Assembly (NCBI RefSeq): GCF_002115755.1
Contig: NZ_JFKA01000014.1
Location: 46,150-110,149, forward strand
Source of the DNA: Thalassospira mesophila
GTDB lineage: Bacteria; Pseudomonadota; Alphaproteobacteria; Rhodospirillales; Thalassospiraceae
DNA: 64,000 bases
Reading direction: 5' to 3'
Shown: positions 8,541-16,128 of the stretch, piece by piece
How positions within the stretch are numbered: position 1 is the stretch's first letter
Layout of the letters: the number at the start of each line of letters is the position of its first letter
Made by a program: the position numbers and the translations under genes
Notes under the pieces: model-generated
Told to the model about the DNA's origin: nothing
The model's input: only the letters and a program-made list of their open reading frames with translations
Databases searched by the model: none

Positions 8541-9845
8541 CTAGCTGGCGCGCAGCAATTCCAGGCGCTGGCAAGCTTCGCTAAAATCCGGGGCATACAG
8601 GGTCACGCGCGTGCCCGTTCCCTGCAATTCATATTCGCCGATATTTTCTGTCGGGCAGGAAATATATTTGGCAACCGGTGCGCTCACCAAAACCCGCTTG
8701 CCCAGCTGTTTGGTCAGTTTTTCAATCCGCGATGCCTCATTGGCGGCGCGGCCAACCACGGTAAAATCAACCCGTTCCTTAACCCCGACATTGCCATAAA
8801 CAACATCGCCCACATGCATGCCCAGGCCATAATCAAATTCGGGCAGGCCCTGTTCTTCGCGGCCACGGTTAAGGTTTTCGATATTCATCTGCACTTCGGC
8901 CGCGGCATAAACGGCGGCATGGCAAGCCTGTTCAAGGTCGCCTTCATCATCGCGGATCGGGAAAATTGCCAGTGTTGCGTCACCAATATAGCGTAACACC
9001 TGCCCGCCATGCGCCAGAACCGCGCCCGCCGTTGCAGCAAAAAAGCTGTTCATCTGTTCAAGAAACGCATCATCGCCCACATGGGCCGCCATCGCAGTTG
9101 AATTGCGCATATCGGAAAACCAGATCACCGCCCGTGTTTTGGTGCTGTCGCCCAGTTTAATCTGCCCGTTGCGCACGCGGTGCCCGGCATCCGATCCCAG
9201 ATAGGTTTCCAGAATGGTTTTGGTTTCGTCATGCATGATACGCATTTTGCACGTCACGGCGAAACGGCGCTGAATGGCGGAAAGAATGGCAAGGTCTTCG
9301 TCGGTAAAACCACTGGGGCGGCTGGTCAGATAGGTCATAAAAATGCGGTTTTCGCCCAGTTCGCTGTCGCGATCGGTGACAAAAGGTGTGACCAATGCCA
9401 GATAATCGGTGCCGCTAAGCTCACGGAACGATTTTAAAACCGGAAAATCAAGGATGGCACCCGGACCAATCAAATGGCGGCGTAAAAACGTCACACCATT
9501 GTCGATCATCCATTTCATCGGGCTTTCAACCCATTCAGGATTGTTTTCACGCACCCCCAAATGAAACGACCGCTCAACCTGCCCTGTCGGCTTTGACCAG
9601 ATATAACTGACCCCTTCATACAGCGGATGCAGGGTTTTAAAGCCAACCATCACCCGGTCAATCGGCAAACCCGCGGCAACAAGGCGCGACACCATACCGG
9701 AAATGACTTCGTCAACATCGGTATCCTGAAGCGCACTTTCCATCAGCCAGTCATTGACCGAGCGTACAAACCCGCCCCCCGAAAGGGCAGAATTTGTGCC
9801 CGGCAAGGAAGTGACATTACCAAACTGCTTGTTTTGCTGCGCCAT
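8541..9845 (-). CDS. Class III adenylate/guanylate cyclase with N-terminal sensory domain
   Basis: A 434-residue soluble protein. The C-terminal half (about 235-420) is a class III nucleotidyl cyclase: the two metal-binding aspartates are in VIWFSDMRNST (D245) and RYIGDATLAIFP (D289), and GRAANEASRIEKLTKQLGKRVLVS follows. The N-terminal half (about 35-210) lacks membrane spans and looks GAF-like. The product would be cAMP or cGMP; substrate-specifying residues are not clear by eye. ATG 9845 is preferred over GTG 9851 because GGACGGAG is correctly spaced only for the former. The gene lies 146 bp downstream of the histidine kinase on the same strand, so it may be read through from the two-component operon. 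Confidence 0.92.
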   Translation of the reverse strand: MAQQNKQFGNVTSLPGTNSALSGGGFVRSVNDWLMESALQDTDVDEVISGMVSRLVAAGLPIDRVMVGFKTLHPLYEGVSYIWSKPTGQVERSFHLGVRENNPEWVESPMKWMIDNGVTFLRRHLIGPGAILDFPVLKSFRELSGTDYLALVTPFVTDRDSELGENRIFMTYLTSRPSGFTDEDLAILSAIQRRFAVTCKMRIMHDETKTILETYLGSDAGHRVRNGQIKLGDSTKTRAVIWFSDMRNSTAMAAHVGDDAFLEQMNSFFAATAGAVLAHGGQVLRYIGDATLAIFPIRDDEGDLEQACHAAVYAAAEVQMNIENLNRGREEQGLPEFDYGLGMHVGDVVYGNVGVKERVDFTVVGRAANEASRIEKLTKQLGKRVLVSAPVAKYISCPTENIGEYELQGTGTRVTLYAPDFSEACQRLELLRAS

Positions 9846-9991
9846 TGGCACGCTCCGTCCTGTATATTTTCATTTTTGTTACACCGCTTAAATGGTCGAA
9901 ACGCCATAAAGCGCAATCACAAATTCAAAAAAGAATGGCAGCCATGCAGAACCGGAAAGCCCGATCACGGCAATTTGGCAAAATACCGCCT

Positions 9992-11659
9992 TCAGGCATG
10001 CGCCAAAACCGGGGCTGGCAAATACACACGCGCGCGCAAGCCCCCTTGCTCTGCATCTTCAAGGTATATTTCACCACCATGCGCCCGAATGGCCGTGCGC
10101 GCAATTGCCAATCCCAGGCCAATGCCGCCGGTTTCCTTGTTGCGTGATGCTTCCAGCCTAAAAAACGGTTCAAACACGCGGTCGCGTTGATCAGCAGGAA
10201 TGCCGGGCCCGTCGTCGCACACATCGATCCATAATCCACCGTCATCTGCACCCGCAACCGATACAAAAACATTGCCGCCATACGCCAGCCCGTTGGCCAG
10301 CAGATTACTTAGCGCACGCTTGATCGACAGTGGGCGGCAGGCATAGGAAAAATGCTCAACCCCGGTTTCAAATGTCACCGGGTGCCCGGTTTCCTCCAGA
10401 TCGGCACAGCATGCCTCGACCAACGCTACAACGTCGATCTTGCGGGTTTTCTCGTCGGCGGTTTCTTCGCGGGCAAATGTCATTGCGGCAGCCACCATTT
10501 GCTCCATCTCGTTTAAGGTTTCGATAATTTTACGCCGGTTTTCCGGGTCTTCGACAAATTCGGCCCGCAAACGCAGACTGGTTATCGGGGTGCGCAAATC
10601 ATGCGAGATCGCGGCCAGCATCCGGGTGCGGTCCTGAACAAAGCGTTTCAACCGCGCGGTCATCTGGTTAAAGGCGCGGGCGGCATGGCGAATTTCCAAC
10701 GGGCCGTTTTCCGCCACCGGTTCGGGGAAATCCCCCCGCCCCACCCGGTCGGCGGCCACTGCCAGCGCCTTCCACGGCCGGGTAATGCGCCGGGCCACGA
10801 AAAACGCAATAATGCCAATCAACACCGCCGATAAAACCACCCGCATGATGCTTTGAAATACCACCCATGGCGGGGCGGCAAAATTATTGATCCGCGCATC
10901 AAGCCAGATGGTCGGGCTGACAATGGTGGCGTCAGAAACAATGTCATCATCCGCATCGACAGCACCATCCACCGTGCCACCAGATTGGGCCACAACAAGG
11001 GGAGAGCCATTTTGCACCTCTGCCGCCGACGCATTAGCAGGGCCTCCAACCGGGCCTTCATTGGGCAACCCGGTGCCAGCATCCTCGGCCAGCAGGCCAT
11101 AAATCGGCACAGCAACCCCCATCACTGGCGGGCCATCGCAAGAAATATTGCTAAAAAAGCGGTGAAATTTCAGTTTTTTATAATCGTGTTCGTCCTTGTC
11201 GGTTTTGGCCGATTTCTCGTATCGGGCTTCGCTCTCGCTCATGCGCTGATGTTCGCGATGCCGTTCCTGGCGACAATCGCTTACAGACAAAAAGCTGACA
11301 TGGGCAGCAACCGGCGGATTGCCAAGGGCAGCATTGACCCGTTCGGACAACAAACGGGTTACGTCCGTTTGTTCATTGTAAATGACGGGGTTTGTCAGCA
11401 ACCGCAGTTGAAATTGCGGGCTTTGCGCCACACGCAACACATCGCGCCAGTTTTCGCGCGGCGTTGTTGCCAATATGCGCGAAATTGCCGCCACCCGCGA
11501 CAATGCCCCGCCGCGCCGTTCGGACAACACGGCATCGTGGCGTTCTTCGGCCAGCAACACCGCCAGCACAACATGAGTAAGAATAACCGCACCCAACAAC
11601 AGGGCGATAAGCTGTGCCGCCAGACTTTGCGGCCACAGGCGAAATAACACCCGCTTCAT
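9992..11659 (-). CDS. Sensor histidine kinase (EnvZ/CpxA-like)
   Basis: A 555-residue membrane kinase. TM1 is at about 15-37 (LIALLLGAVILTHVVLAVLLA), a roughly 240-residue periplasmic loop follows, and TM2 is at about 272-290. HAMP (RRITRPWKALAVAADRVGRGDF), HisKA with phospho-acceptor His353 in ISHDLRTPITSLR, and HATPase_c with N box NLLANGLAYG, G1 DDGPGIP and G2 GGIGLGLAIAR complete it. The periplasmic loop contains a Lys/Glu/His-rich stretch and an acidic Asp run, plausible for metal or envelope-stress sensing. ATG 11659 forms an ATGA overlap with the response-regulator stop, showing translational coupling. The neighbouring His/Met-rich secreted protein, divergent from the pair, is a candidate target or accessory sensor. 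Confidence 0.95.
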   Translation of the reverse strand: MKRVLFRLWPQSLAAQLIALLLGAVILTHVVLAVLLAEERHDAVLSERRGGALSRVAAISRILATTPRENWRDVLRVAQSPQFQLRLLTNPVIYNEQTDVTRLLSERVNAALGNPPVAAHVSFLSVSDCRQERHREHQRMSESEARYEKSAKTDKDEHDYKKLKFHRFFSNISCDGPPVMGVAVPIYGLLAEDAGTGLPNEGPVGGPANASAAEVQNGSPLVVAQSGGTVDGAVDADDDIVSDATIVSPTIWLDARINNFAAPPWVVFQSIMRVVLSAVLIGIIAFFVARRITRPWKALAVAADRVGRGDFPEPVAENGPLEIRHAARAFNQMTARLKRFVQDRTRMLAAISHDLRTPITSLRLRAEFVEDPENRRKIIETLNEMEQMVAAAMTFAREETADEKTRKIDVVALVEACCADLEETGHPVTFETGVEHFSYACRPLSIKRALSNLLANGLAYGGNVFVSVAGADDGGLWIDVCDDGPGIPADQRDRVFEPFFRLEASRNKETGGIGLGLAIARTAIRAHGGEIYLEDAEQGGLRARVYLPAPVLAHA

Positions 11660-12381
11660 TGCGACACCGCATCCACGGTCAGCATATAGCCCCCGCCCCA
11701 TACGGTTTTAATAATCACCGGGTTTTTCGGGTCCGGCTCAATTTTTTTGCGCAGGCGGCTTACCTGGTTATCAATGCTGCGATCAAACGGGGCTGCTTCG
11801 CGGCCCTTGGTAATATCAAGCAACTGATCACGGGTTAACACCATGCGCGGATGTTCAACAAAGGCATTAAGCAGGGCAAATTCCCCGGCACTAAGCGGCA
11901 TCACCATATCGTCGTCATTGCGCAATTCGTGGCGGTTGCGGTCCAGTATCCAGCGATCAAAACACACCTCGCCGCCTGCCAGGGGCCGTTTGCGCCCGGT
12001 GGGCAGGCTTTGTGCGCGGCGCAACACCGCCTTGATCCGGGCCAGCAATTCACGCGGGTTAAACGGCTTGGCCAAATAATCATCAGCACCCATTTCAAGG
12101 CCAATGATGCGGTCGGTTTCCTCGCCAAGGGCGGTTAACATTACCACAGGCATATCATGGCTTTCGCGCAGCCATCGGCACAGGCTTAGCCCGTCTTCGC
12201 CCGGCATCATCAAATCAAGCACCACCAGATCGGGCATAATTTCATCGGCCAGCAATTTGCGCATTTCCTTGCCATCGGCGGCAAGGGTGACCCGATAGCC
12301 ATGCTGGCGCAAATAACGACCAATCAGGTCGCGAATATCGCGGTGATCATCAACGACCAGAATATGTGCTGTATCTGTCAT
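11656..12381 (-). CDS. OmpR-family response regulator
   Basis: A 241-residue protein with a receiver domain (acidic pair D11/D12, phospho-acceptor D56 in LVVLDLMMPGEDG, Thr in VMLTALGEE, Lys in DDYLAKPFNPRE) and a C-terminal winged helix DNA-binding domain (LSAGEFALLNAFVEHPRMVLTRDQLLD, RSIDNQVSRLRKKIE, WGGGYM). It resembles the OmpR subgroup. It is the first gene of a two-gene unit with the kinase, and it is divergent from the secreted protein at 12590. A perfect 13-bp inverted repeat at 12463-12497 lies between the two starts and may bind this regulator. Confidence 0.96.
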   Translation of the reverse strand: MTDTAHILVVDDHRDIRDLIGRYLRQHGYRVTLAADGKEMRKLLADEIMPDLVVLDLMMPGEDGLSLCRWLRESHDMPVVMLTALGEETDRIIGLEMGADDYLAKPFNPRELLARIKAVLRRAQSLPTGRKRPLAGGEVCFDRWILDRNRHELRNDDDMVMPLSAGEFALLNAFVEHPRMVLTRDQLLDITKGREAAPFDRSIDNQVSRLRKKIEPDPKNPVIIKTVWGGGYMLTVDAVSQ

Positions 12382-12462
12382 CCGCTTTGTCTCGCTGTTG
12401 GGGGCATCATTTCAGGCAAACTTAACGCAGGAAGCCTGCCAACAATAACCGCCAATTTGTAT

Positions 12463-12497
12463 CAGACTGTCGCAAAGCCGGGCCTTGCGACAGTCTG
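12463..12497. promoter_or_regulatory. Perfect inverted repeat in the divergent two-component promoter region
   Basis: CAGACTGTCGCAA (12463-12475) and TTGCGACAGTCTG (12485-12497) are exact reverse complements around a 9-base GC-rich spacer. It lies 82 bp from the response-regulator start and 93 bp from the secreted-protein start. There is no T-run, so an operator or a regulatory RNA hairpin is more likely than a terminator. Confidence 0.55.
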
Positions 12498-12589
12498 CGA
12501 CCATTTTACCCGTTTACCGGGATCATTTCGCGACATTTATCGGGTTAGATGGCTTCGTCAAACGGTTCCCCCAACGTGACGAGGATAAC

Positions 12590-13306
12590 ATGAAAACAAC
12601 CCGTAAACTGATGATGACCGCCGCCGTTCTTGCTTTCACCCTGGGTGTAATCCCCACAGCATCGGCACTGGCACAAAGCCGCCCCGATGATATGCGCAGC
12701 GAAATGCACGACGGCATGCGCGGTGATTGCCAGGGCGGTAAATTTCATCATGGCAATTTTGACCAAAAAAAAGACGGGTTCGGCGGCCATCACGGCATGA
12801 TGAAAGCCATGAAGCGCGACACCCCGCTTTCCGTGGACGAAGCCCGTTTGCTGATCGACGCCATGTTGCTGCGCCACGCCAATACCGACCTTAAAACCGG
12901 CGCAGTTGATGCCAGCAAGGATGGCAAACAGATTGTGCTGGGTTTGGTCAACGCCAACGGCGACCTTGTGAAAAACATTACGCTGGATGCCTTTACCGGT
13001 CGCCCGGACCGGGGCGAGTTTCGCGAATTGCGCCACATGATGGGCAAACCCGACCGCAAGGACCGCTTTAACAACAAATACAGCACCGCGCAGATGGAAA
13101 CCCTGACCAAAGCCATGATCCTGATGCGCGGCAAGGGCGAGCTTGTGCTGAGCAAAATGGCCGAAACCGACCGTGGCACCTATATCGCAACCATTACCAA
13201 CAAGGCCGGCGATGTTGTGCGCGAAGTTGAACTTAGTCGCGTTACCGCCCGCCCGATCGATGGTCACCCGGCATTTGCCCGCGAGGGCGCACCGAAAAAG
13301 ATGTAA
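12590..13306 (+). CDS. Secreted His/Met-rich protein with two PepSY-like repeats
   Basis: A 238-residue exported protein. The signal peptide (residues 1-30, cleavage near ASALAQ) is followed by a His/Met/Gly-rich segment (about 35-75, with HDGMRGDCQGG, GKFHHGNFDQKK, GGHHGMMKAM) that could bind metal. Two similar units of about 55 residues follow: one has LLIDAMLLRHANTDLK, then QIVLGLVNANGDLVKNITLD and GRP; the other has LTKAMILMRGKGELVLS, then TYIATITNKAGDVVREVELS and ARP. This looks like an internal duplication of a small alpha/beta unit. No named family is clear to me; CpxP- or PepSY-type periplasmic modulators are comparisons only. ATG 12590 has a GACGAGGA site; the open frame runs further upstream but crosses the promoter region. 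Divergent arrangement suggests control by the two-component system. Confidence 0.75.
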   Translation: MKTTRKLMMTAAVLAFTLGVIPTASALAQSRPDDMRSEMHDGMRGDCQGGKFHHGNFDQKKDGFGGHHGMMKAMKRDTPLSVDEARLLIDAMLLRHANTDLKTGAVDASKDGKQIVLGLVNANGDLVKNITLDAFTGRPDRGEFRELRHMMGKPDRKDRFNNKYSTAQMETLTKAMILMRGKGELVLSKMAETDRGTYIATITNKAGDVVREVELSRVTARPIDGHPAFAREGAPKKM

Positions 13307-13325
13307 TCGCCCGGTTTGATTTTAT

Positions 13326-13411
13326 AAAAAAGAACCGCAACAACACCTTGCCATTCTTCACCCGGACCTTCCCCCTCCGCTTTGCCCGTAAGGTGTGCAT
13401 GGTTCTTTTTC
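13326..13411 (+). terminator. Long-looped hairpin after the secreted-protein gene
   Basis: AAAAAGAACC (13327-13336) and ACACCTT (13343-13349) pair with AAGGTGT (13390-13396) and GGTTCTTTTT (13401-13410), leaving a loop of about 40 bases. It begins 20 bp after the stop of the upstream gene and ends in a T-run, so it is probably its terminator. The loop is unusually long, so it could instead be a structured leader or small RNA. Confidence 0.45.
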
Positions 13412-13458
13412 GTCCGGCGTATCAACCCCAACCGATATGACAAACCGGACAAACTGGT

Positions 13459-13489
13459 GGCCCTGCTTTATGCAGGGCCATTCTTTTTG
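13459..13489 (+). terminator. Hairpin with T-run before the GNAT gene
   Basis: GGCCCTGC (13459-13466) pairs with GCAGGGCC (13472-13479) and is followed by TTCTTTTT. It stands 70 bp upstream of the acetyltransferase start, so it may be a terminator of upstream transcription or an attenuator of the downstream gene. Confidence 0.6.
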
Positions 13490-13560
13490 CCGTCCTGTCC
13501 CAAGAATAATTGACGCTTGTGAAATTTCGGACAATTCTTTCTTTTTAGAAGGATCGCCCC

Positions 13561-14040
13561 ATGACTGTTTCCGAAATTTCGGCCCACCCCAGAACCGCCC
13601 TGCTAGACGACATTCCCGCAATTACAACGCTTTGGCAGGAAACAAACCTGTATCGCCCCTATAACCCGCCCGCGTGGGATATTTCCTTTGCGATTAGTTC
13701 GGATAACGCAACCCTGCTGGTATGGGAGGATGTAAATGGCGTTATCATTGGCACTGTCATGATGGGCCATGACGGGCATCGGGGCTGGGTTTATTATATG
13801 GCGGTTGCCCCTGGCCACCAGAAAACCGGGCTGGGGCGCCGTTTGATGCGTCAGGCTGAAAACTGGCTGCGCGAACACGGCGTGTGGCGGATGCAGCTTA
13901 TGGTGCGTTCCCAAAATGGCACCGTGCAGGATTTTTACCGCCATCTGGGTTATCGCGCGCTGGATGTAACGGTGATGCAAAAAGACATCGACACCGCCCC
14001 GGCCGAGCGTGGCGCTCCGTTTGAACCGCCCGCGAACTAA
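13561..14040 (+). CDS. GNAT-family acetyltransferase (YpeA-like)
   Basis: A 159-residue protein. The acetyl-CoA-binding motif A is visible as YYMAVAPGHQKTGLGRRLMRQAENWL, with the Q/RxxGxG/A signature in QKTGLG. The order VIIGTVMMGHDGHRGWVYYMAV, then MQLMVRSQNGTVQDFYRHLGY is typical of YpeA-type acetyltransferases, whose substrates are not established. ATG 13561 follows GAAGGATCG. It is a single gene between two hairpins: one upstream (13459-13489) and one downstream (14091-14118). A GNAT of this type often acts on an amino group of a small molecule or peptide; nothing local identifies it. Confidence 0.9.
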   Translation: MTVSEISAHPRTALLDDIPAITTLWQETNLYRPYNPPAWDISFAISSDNATLLVWEDVNGVIIGTVMMGHDGHRGWVYYMAVAPGHQKTGLGRRLMRQAENWLREHGVWRMQLMVRSQNGTVQDFYRHLGYRALDVTVMQKDIDTAPAERGAPFEPPAN

Positions 14041-14090
14041 CCTGTCATACCCTGCCAGACATGCGACATTGTGAACCTGTAAAAAACGCA

Positions 14091-14118
14091 GCGGGCGCCA
14101 AATATTGCGCCCGCTTTT
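14091..14118. terminator. Bidirectional terminator between GNAT and Na/Pi cotransporter genes
   Basis: GCGGGCGC (14091-14098) pairs with GCGCCCGC (14107-14114). TTTT follows on the right, with more T after one G, and AAAAAA precedes on the left, so both convergent genes can terminate here. Confidence 0.85.
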
Positions 14119-14125
14119 GTCTTTT

Positions 14126-16003
14126 TTATTCGGCGGCCTCAGCACTGCTGGTAGCAGCGGGTTCAGAAAGGCCGTTTTTATTTTCCGCCAGATGCAATGC
14201 ATTGCGCGCAATCCGCCGGGTTCGGGTAAACAGGCGGTGAATGCGTTCAATCACAGAAATTTCCAGCCGATACAGTTTTACATCTTCCTCGCTGCTGCCG
14301 ACTTTTTCCGCAATCAACAACTGCATATGATCCAGCCGGGCGCTAAAGGCGGCTTTACCCGCAATCAGGGCTTCGGCACGGGGGCCGTCTTCGTCGGCCA
14401 AGGCATGCAGGGCGGCTTGCAAGGCGGTTTCGGCATCGCGAAACAAGGTCACAAGGCCATCGGTTGTTTCGCTATCGGGTTCGCGGCCCAGCCGGGTTAA
14501 CCGGGTTAAAAGGTCGGCCAGTTCTTCGCTTACAATATCGCCAATGGCTTCAAGGTTGTTGGCAACGGCCACCAGTTCTTCCAGCCGGGCACGGTCGACC
14601 GGGGCGGCGTCTTCGTGACGCAGGCGCACGGCATAGGCAACAATGGCTTCTTGCAGTCCGTCAACGCCGTCATCCTGTTCGACAATGCCTTGCAAGTGCC
14701 GGGGATCATGATGCAACAGGCAATGGCGGCCTTGCCGCGCCATATCACGCACAATATCGCCCATATGCAAAACTTCCTGCTTCATGACCGCCAATGCCGC
14801 TGCCGGGGTGTTTATCATATCGTTATTCAAATATTTTGGTTGCGCATCCAGGGCCAGGTCCGGTCCCGCACGGTCTGGCACAATTTTCCGGATCAAGCGT
14901 GCCATCAGGGGGACGGTGCCAATCATAAGCACCACGTTTAAAATGTTAAAAATACTGTGTGCATTGGCAATTTGCCGGGCAATATCCTCGTGCCCGATGC
15001 CACCGGCAATTGCCCCGGCATGGTCCGAGGTAATATCGCGCACGATATCGGCCAAAAGCGGAATAAGCGGCAACCAGATCAAAACGCCAATGACGTTAAA
15101 CGCCACATGGGCGACGGCAGTGCGCAGGGCATCGCGGTTTTTGCCAATTGTGCCCAAAAGTGCCGTAACACAGGTGCCAATATTAGCCCCGAATATCAGG
15201 GCAATACCGGTATCAAGCGATAACAGCCCCTGTCCGGCCAGCACAATGATAATACCCGTGGTTGCCGCACTTGATTGCACCAGGGCGGTAAACAGGGCGG
15301 CGATGGCGATACCCAGGACCGGGTTGGTCATTTGTGCCATGGTGGTGATGAACGGGGCGTAATGGCGCAACGGCTCCATCGCGTCGCCCATCATGCCCAT
15401 GCCAAAAAACAACAGGCCAAGGCCCAGAACGGCACGGCCCAACTGGGCCCAGCGTTCGATCCGAATAAAAAACATCGCCGCAAACCCCGCCGCAATCAGC
15501 ACCGGGGCAATTTCGTTAATTTGAAAGGCAATGATTTGTGCGGTTAAGGTACTGCCAACATTGGCCCCCATAATCACCGCGATAGATTGTTGCAGGGTCA
15601 TTAACCCGGCGGACACAAACCCCACCACCAGCACCGTCGTCACCGAGGATGATTGCAAAAGTGCCGTAATAACCGCACCAGACGCCACAGCGACAAAGCG
15701 GTTGCGGGTCATTTTGCCCAAAAACAACCGCAGTTTCGACCCGGCCAGCACACGCAACGCCCCGGCCAGATGGTCCATGCCATATAAAAACAGCGCCAGC
15801 CCACCCAACAGCTGAACCACCATCCAGCCCTTGCGCAAGGTTTCGCCACCGGCGGCGGCCCCGTCATTCGCCGCAATTGCACCAGGTGCCATTTGGGCAA
15901 AGGCCTCGGCGACAAAATGCGGGGCAATGGCAAAGCCGCAGACCAGAAATAACGCACACCAGCTCAGATAGCGGATCGAGGACTTGAATGGCTTGAAACG
16001 CAT
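14126..16003 (-). CDS. Na+/Pi cotransporter family protein with C-terminal PhoU domain
   Basis: A 625-residue inner-membrane protein of the NptA/YjbB type. The first 350 residues contain two Na_Pi_cotrans repeats: LGGLALFLYGMDHLAGALR, ALLQSSSVTTVLVVGFV, IMGANVGSTLTAQI in the first and ALFTALVQSSAATTGIIIVLAGQG, IFGANIGTCVTALL in the second. The paired QSSS/QSSA motifs are substrate-binding landmarks. The C-terminal part (about 380-600) is helical and PhoU-like. It probably exchanges or exports phosphate with sodium. The start is ambiguous: ATG 16003 is best spaced from a GGAT site, but ATG 16012 is possible. A phosphate link to the adjacent glpD gene (glycerol-3-phosphate) is suggestive but unproven. 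Confidence 0.9.
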   Translation of the reverse strand: MRFKPFKSSIRYLSWCALFLVCGFAIAPHFVAEAFAQMAPGAIAANDGAAAGGETLRKGWMVVQLLGGLALFLYGMDHLAGALRVLAGSKLRLFLGKMTRNRFVAVASGAVITALLQSSSVTTVLVVGFVSAGLMTLQQSIAVIMGANVGSTLTAQIIAFQINEIAPVLIAAGFAAMFFIRIERWAQLGRAVLGLGLLFFGMGMMGDAMEPLRHYAPFITTMAQMTNPVLGIAIAALFTALVQSSAATTGIIIVLAGQGLLSLDTGIALIFGANIGTCVTALLGTIGKNRDALRTAVAHVAFNVIGVLIWLPLIPLLADIVRDITSDHAGAIAGGIGHEDIARQIANAHSIFNILNVVLMIGTVPLMARLIRKIVPDRAGPDLALDAQPKYLNNDMINTPAAALAVMKQEVLHMGDIVRDMARQGRHCLLHHDPRHLQGIVEQDDGVDGLQEAIVAYAVRLRHEDAAPVDRARLEELVAVANNLEAIGDIVSEELADLLTRLTRLGREPDSETTDGLVTLFRDAETALQAALHALADEDGPRAEALIAGKAAFSARLDHMQLLIAEKVGSSEEDVKLYRLEISVIERIHRLFTRTRRIARNALHLAENKNGLSEPAATSSAEAAE

Positions 16004-16128
16004 ATGAAACATCCGCAAAACAAAATCAGCCCCCAATCTATAGACGAGGTTTGCTGTTTTGGTTGGAATAGATCAAACACAACGCGAAATATATTTGCCA
16101 AGCCGGCATTTATAAATCCGACGTCCGC

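Noticed and set aside
9843..9860. TTGGCACG near the cyclase start as a sigma-54 promoter
   Set aside because: The -24 half matches, but the -12 position lacks GC and the orientation points away from the cyclase gene.
10853..11647. 264-codon forward frame
   Set aside because: It lies wholly antisense to the histidine kinase gene, which has full domain support; long shadow frames are common here.
13437..13489. trp-type leader peptide: ATG at 13437 followed by two Trp codons and a terminator hairpin
   Set aside because: The frame does not stop before the hairpin, the Trp codons abut the stem, and the downstream gene is a GNAT acetyltransferase rather than a Trp gene. Coincidence is more likely.
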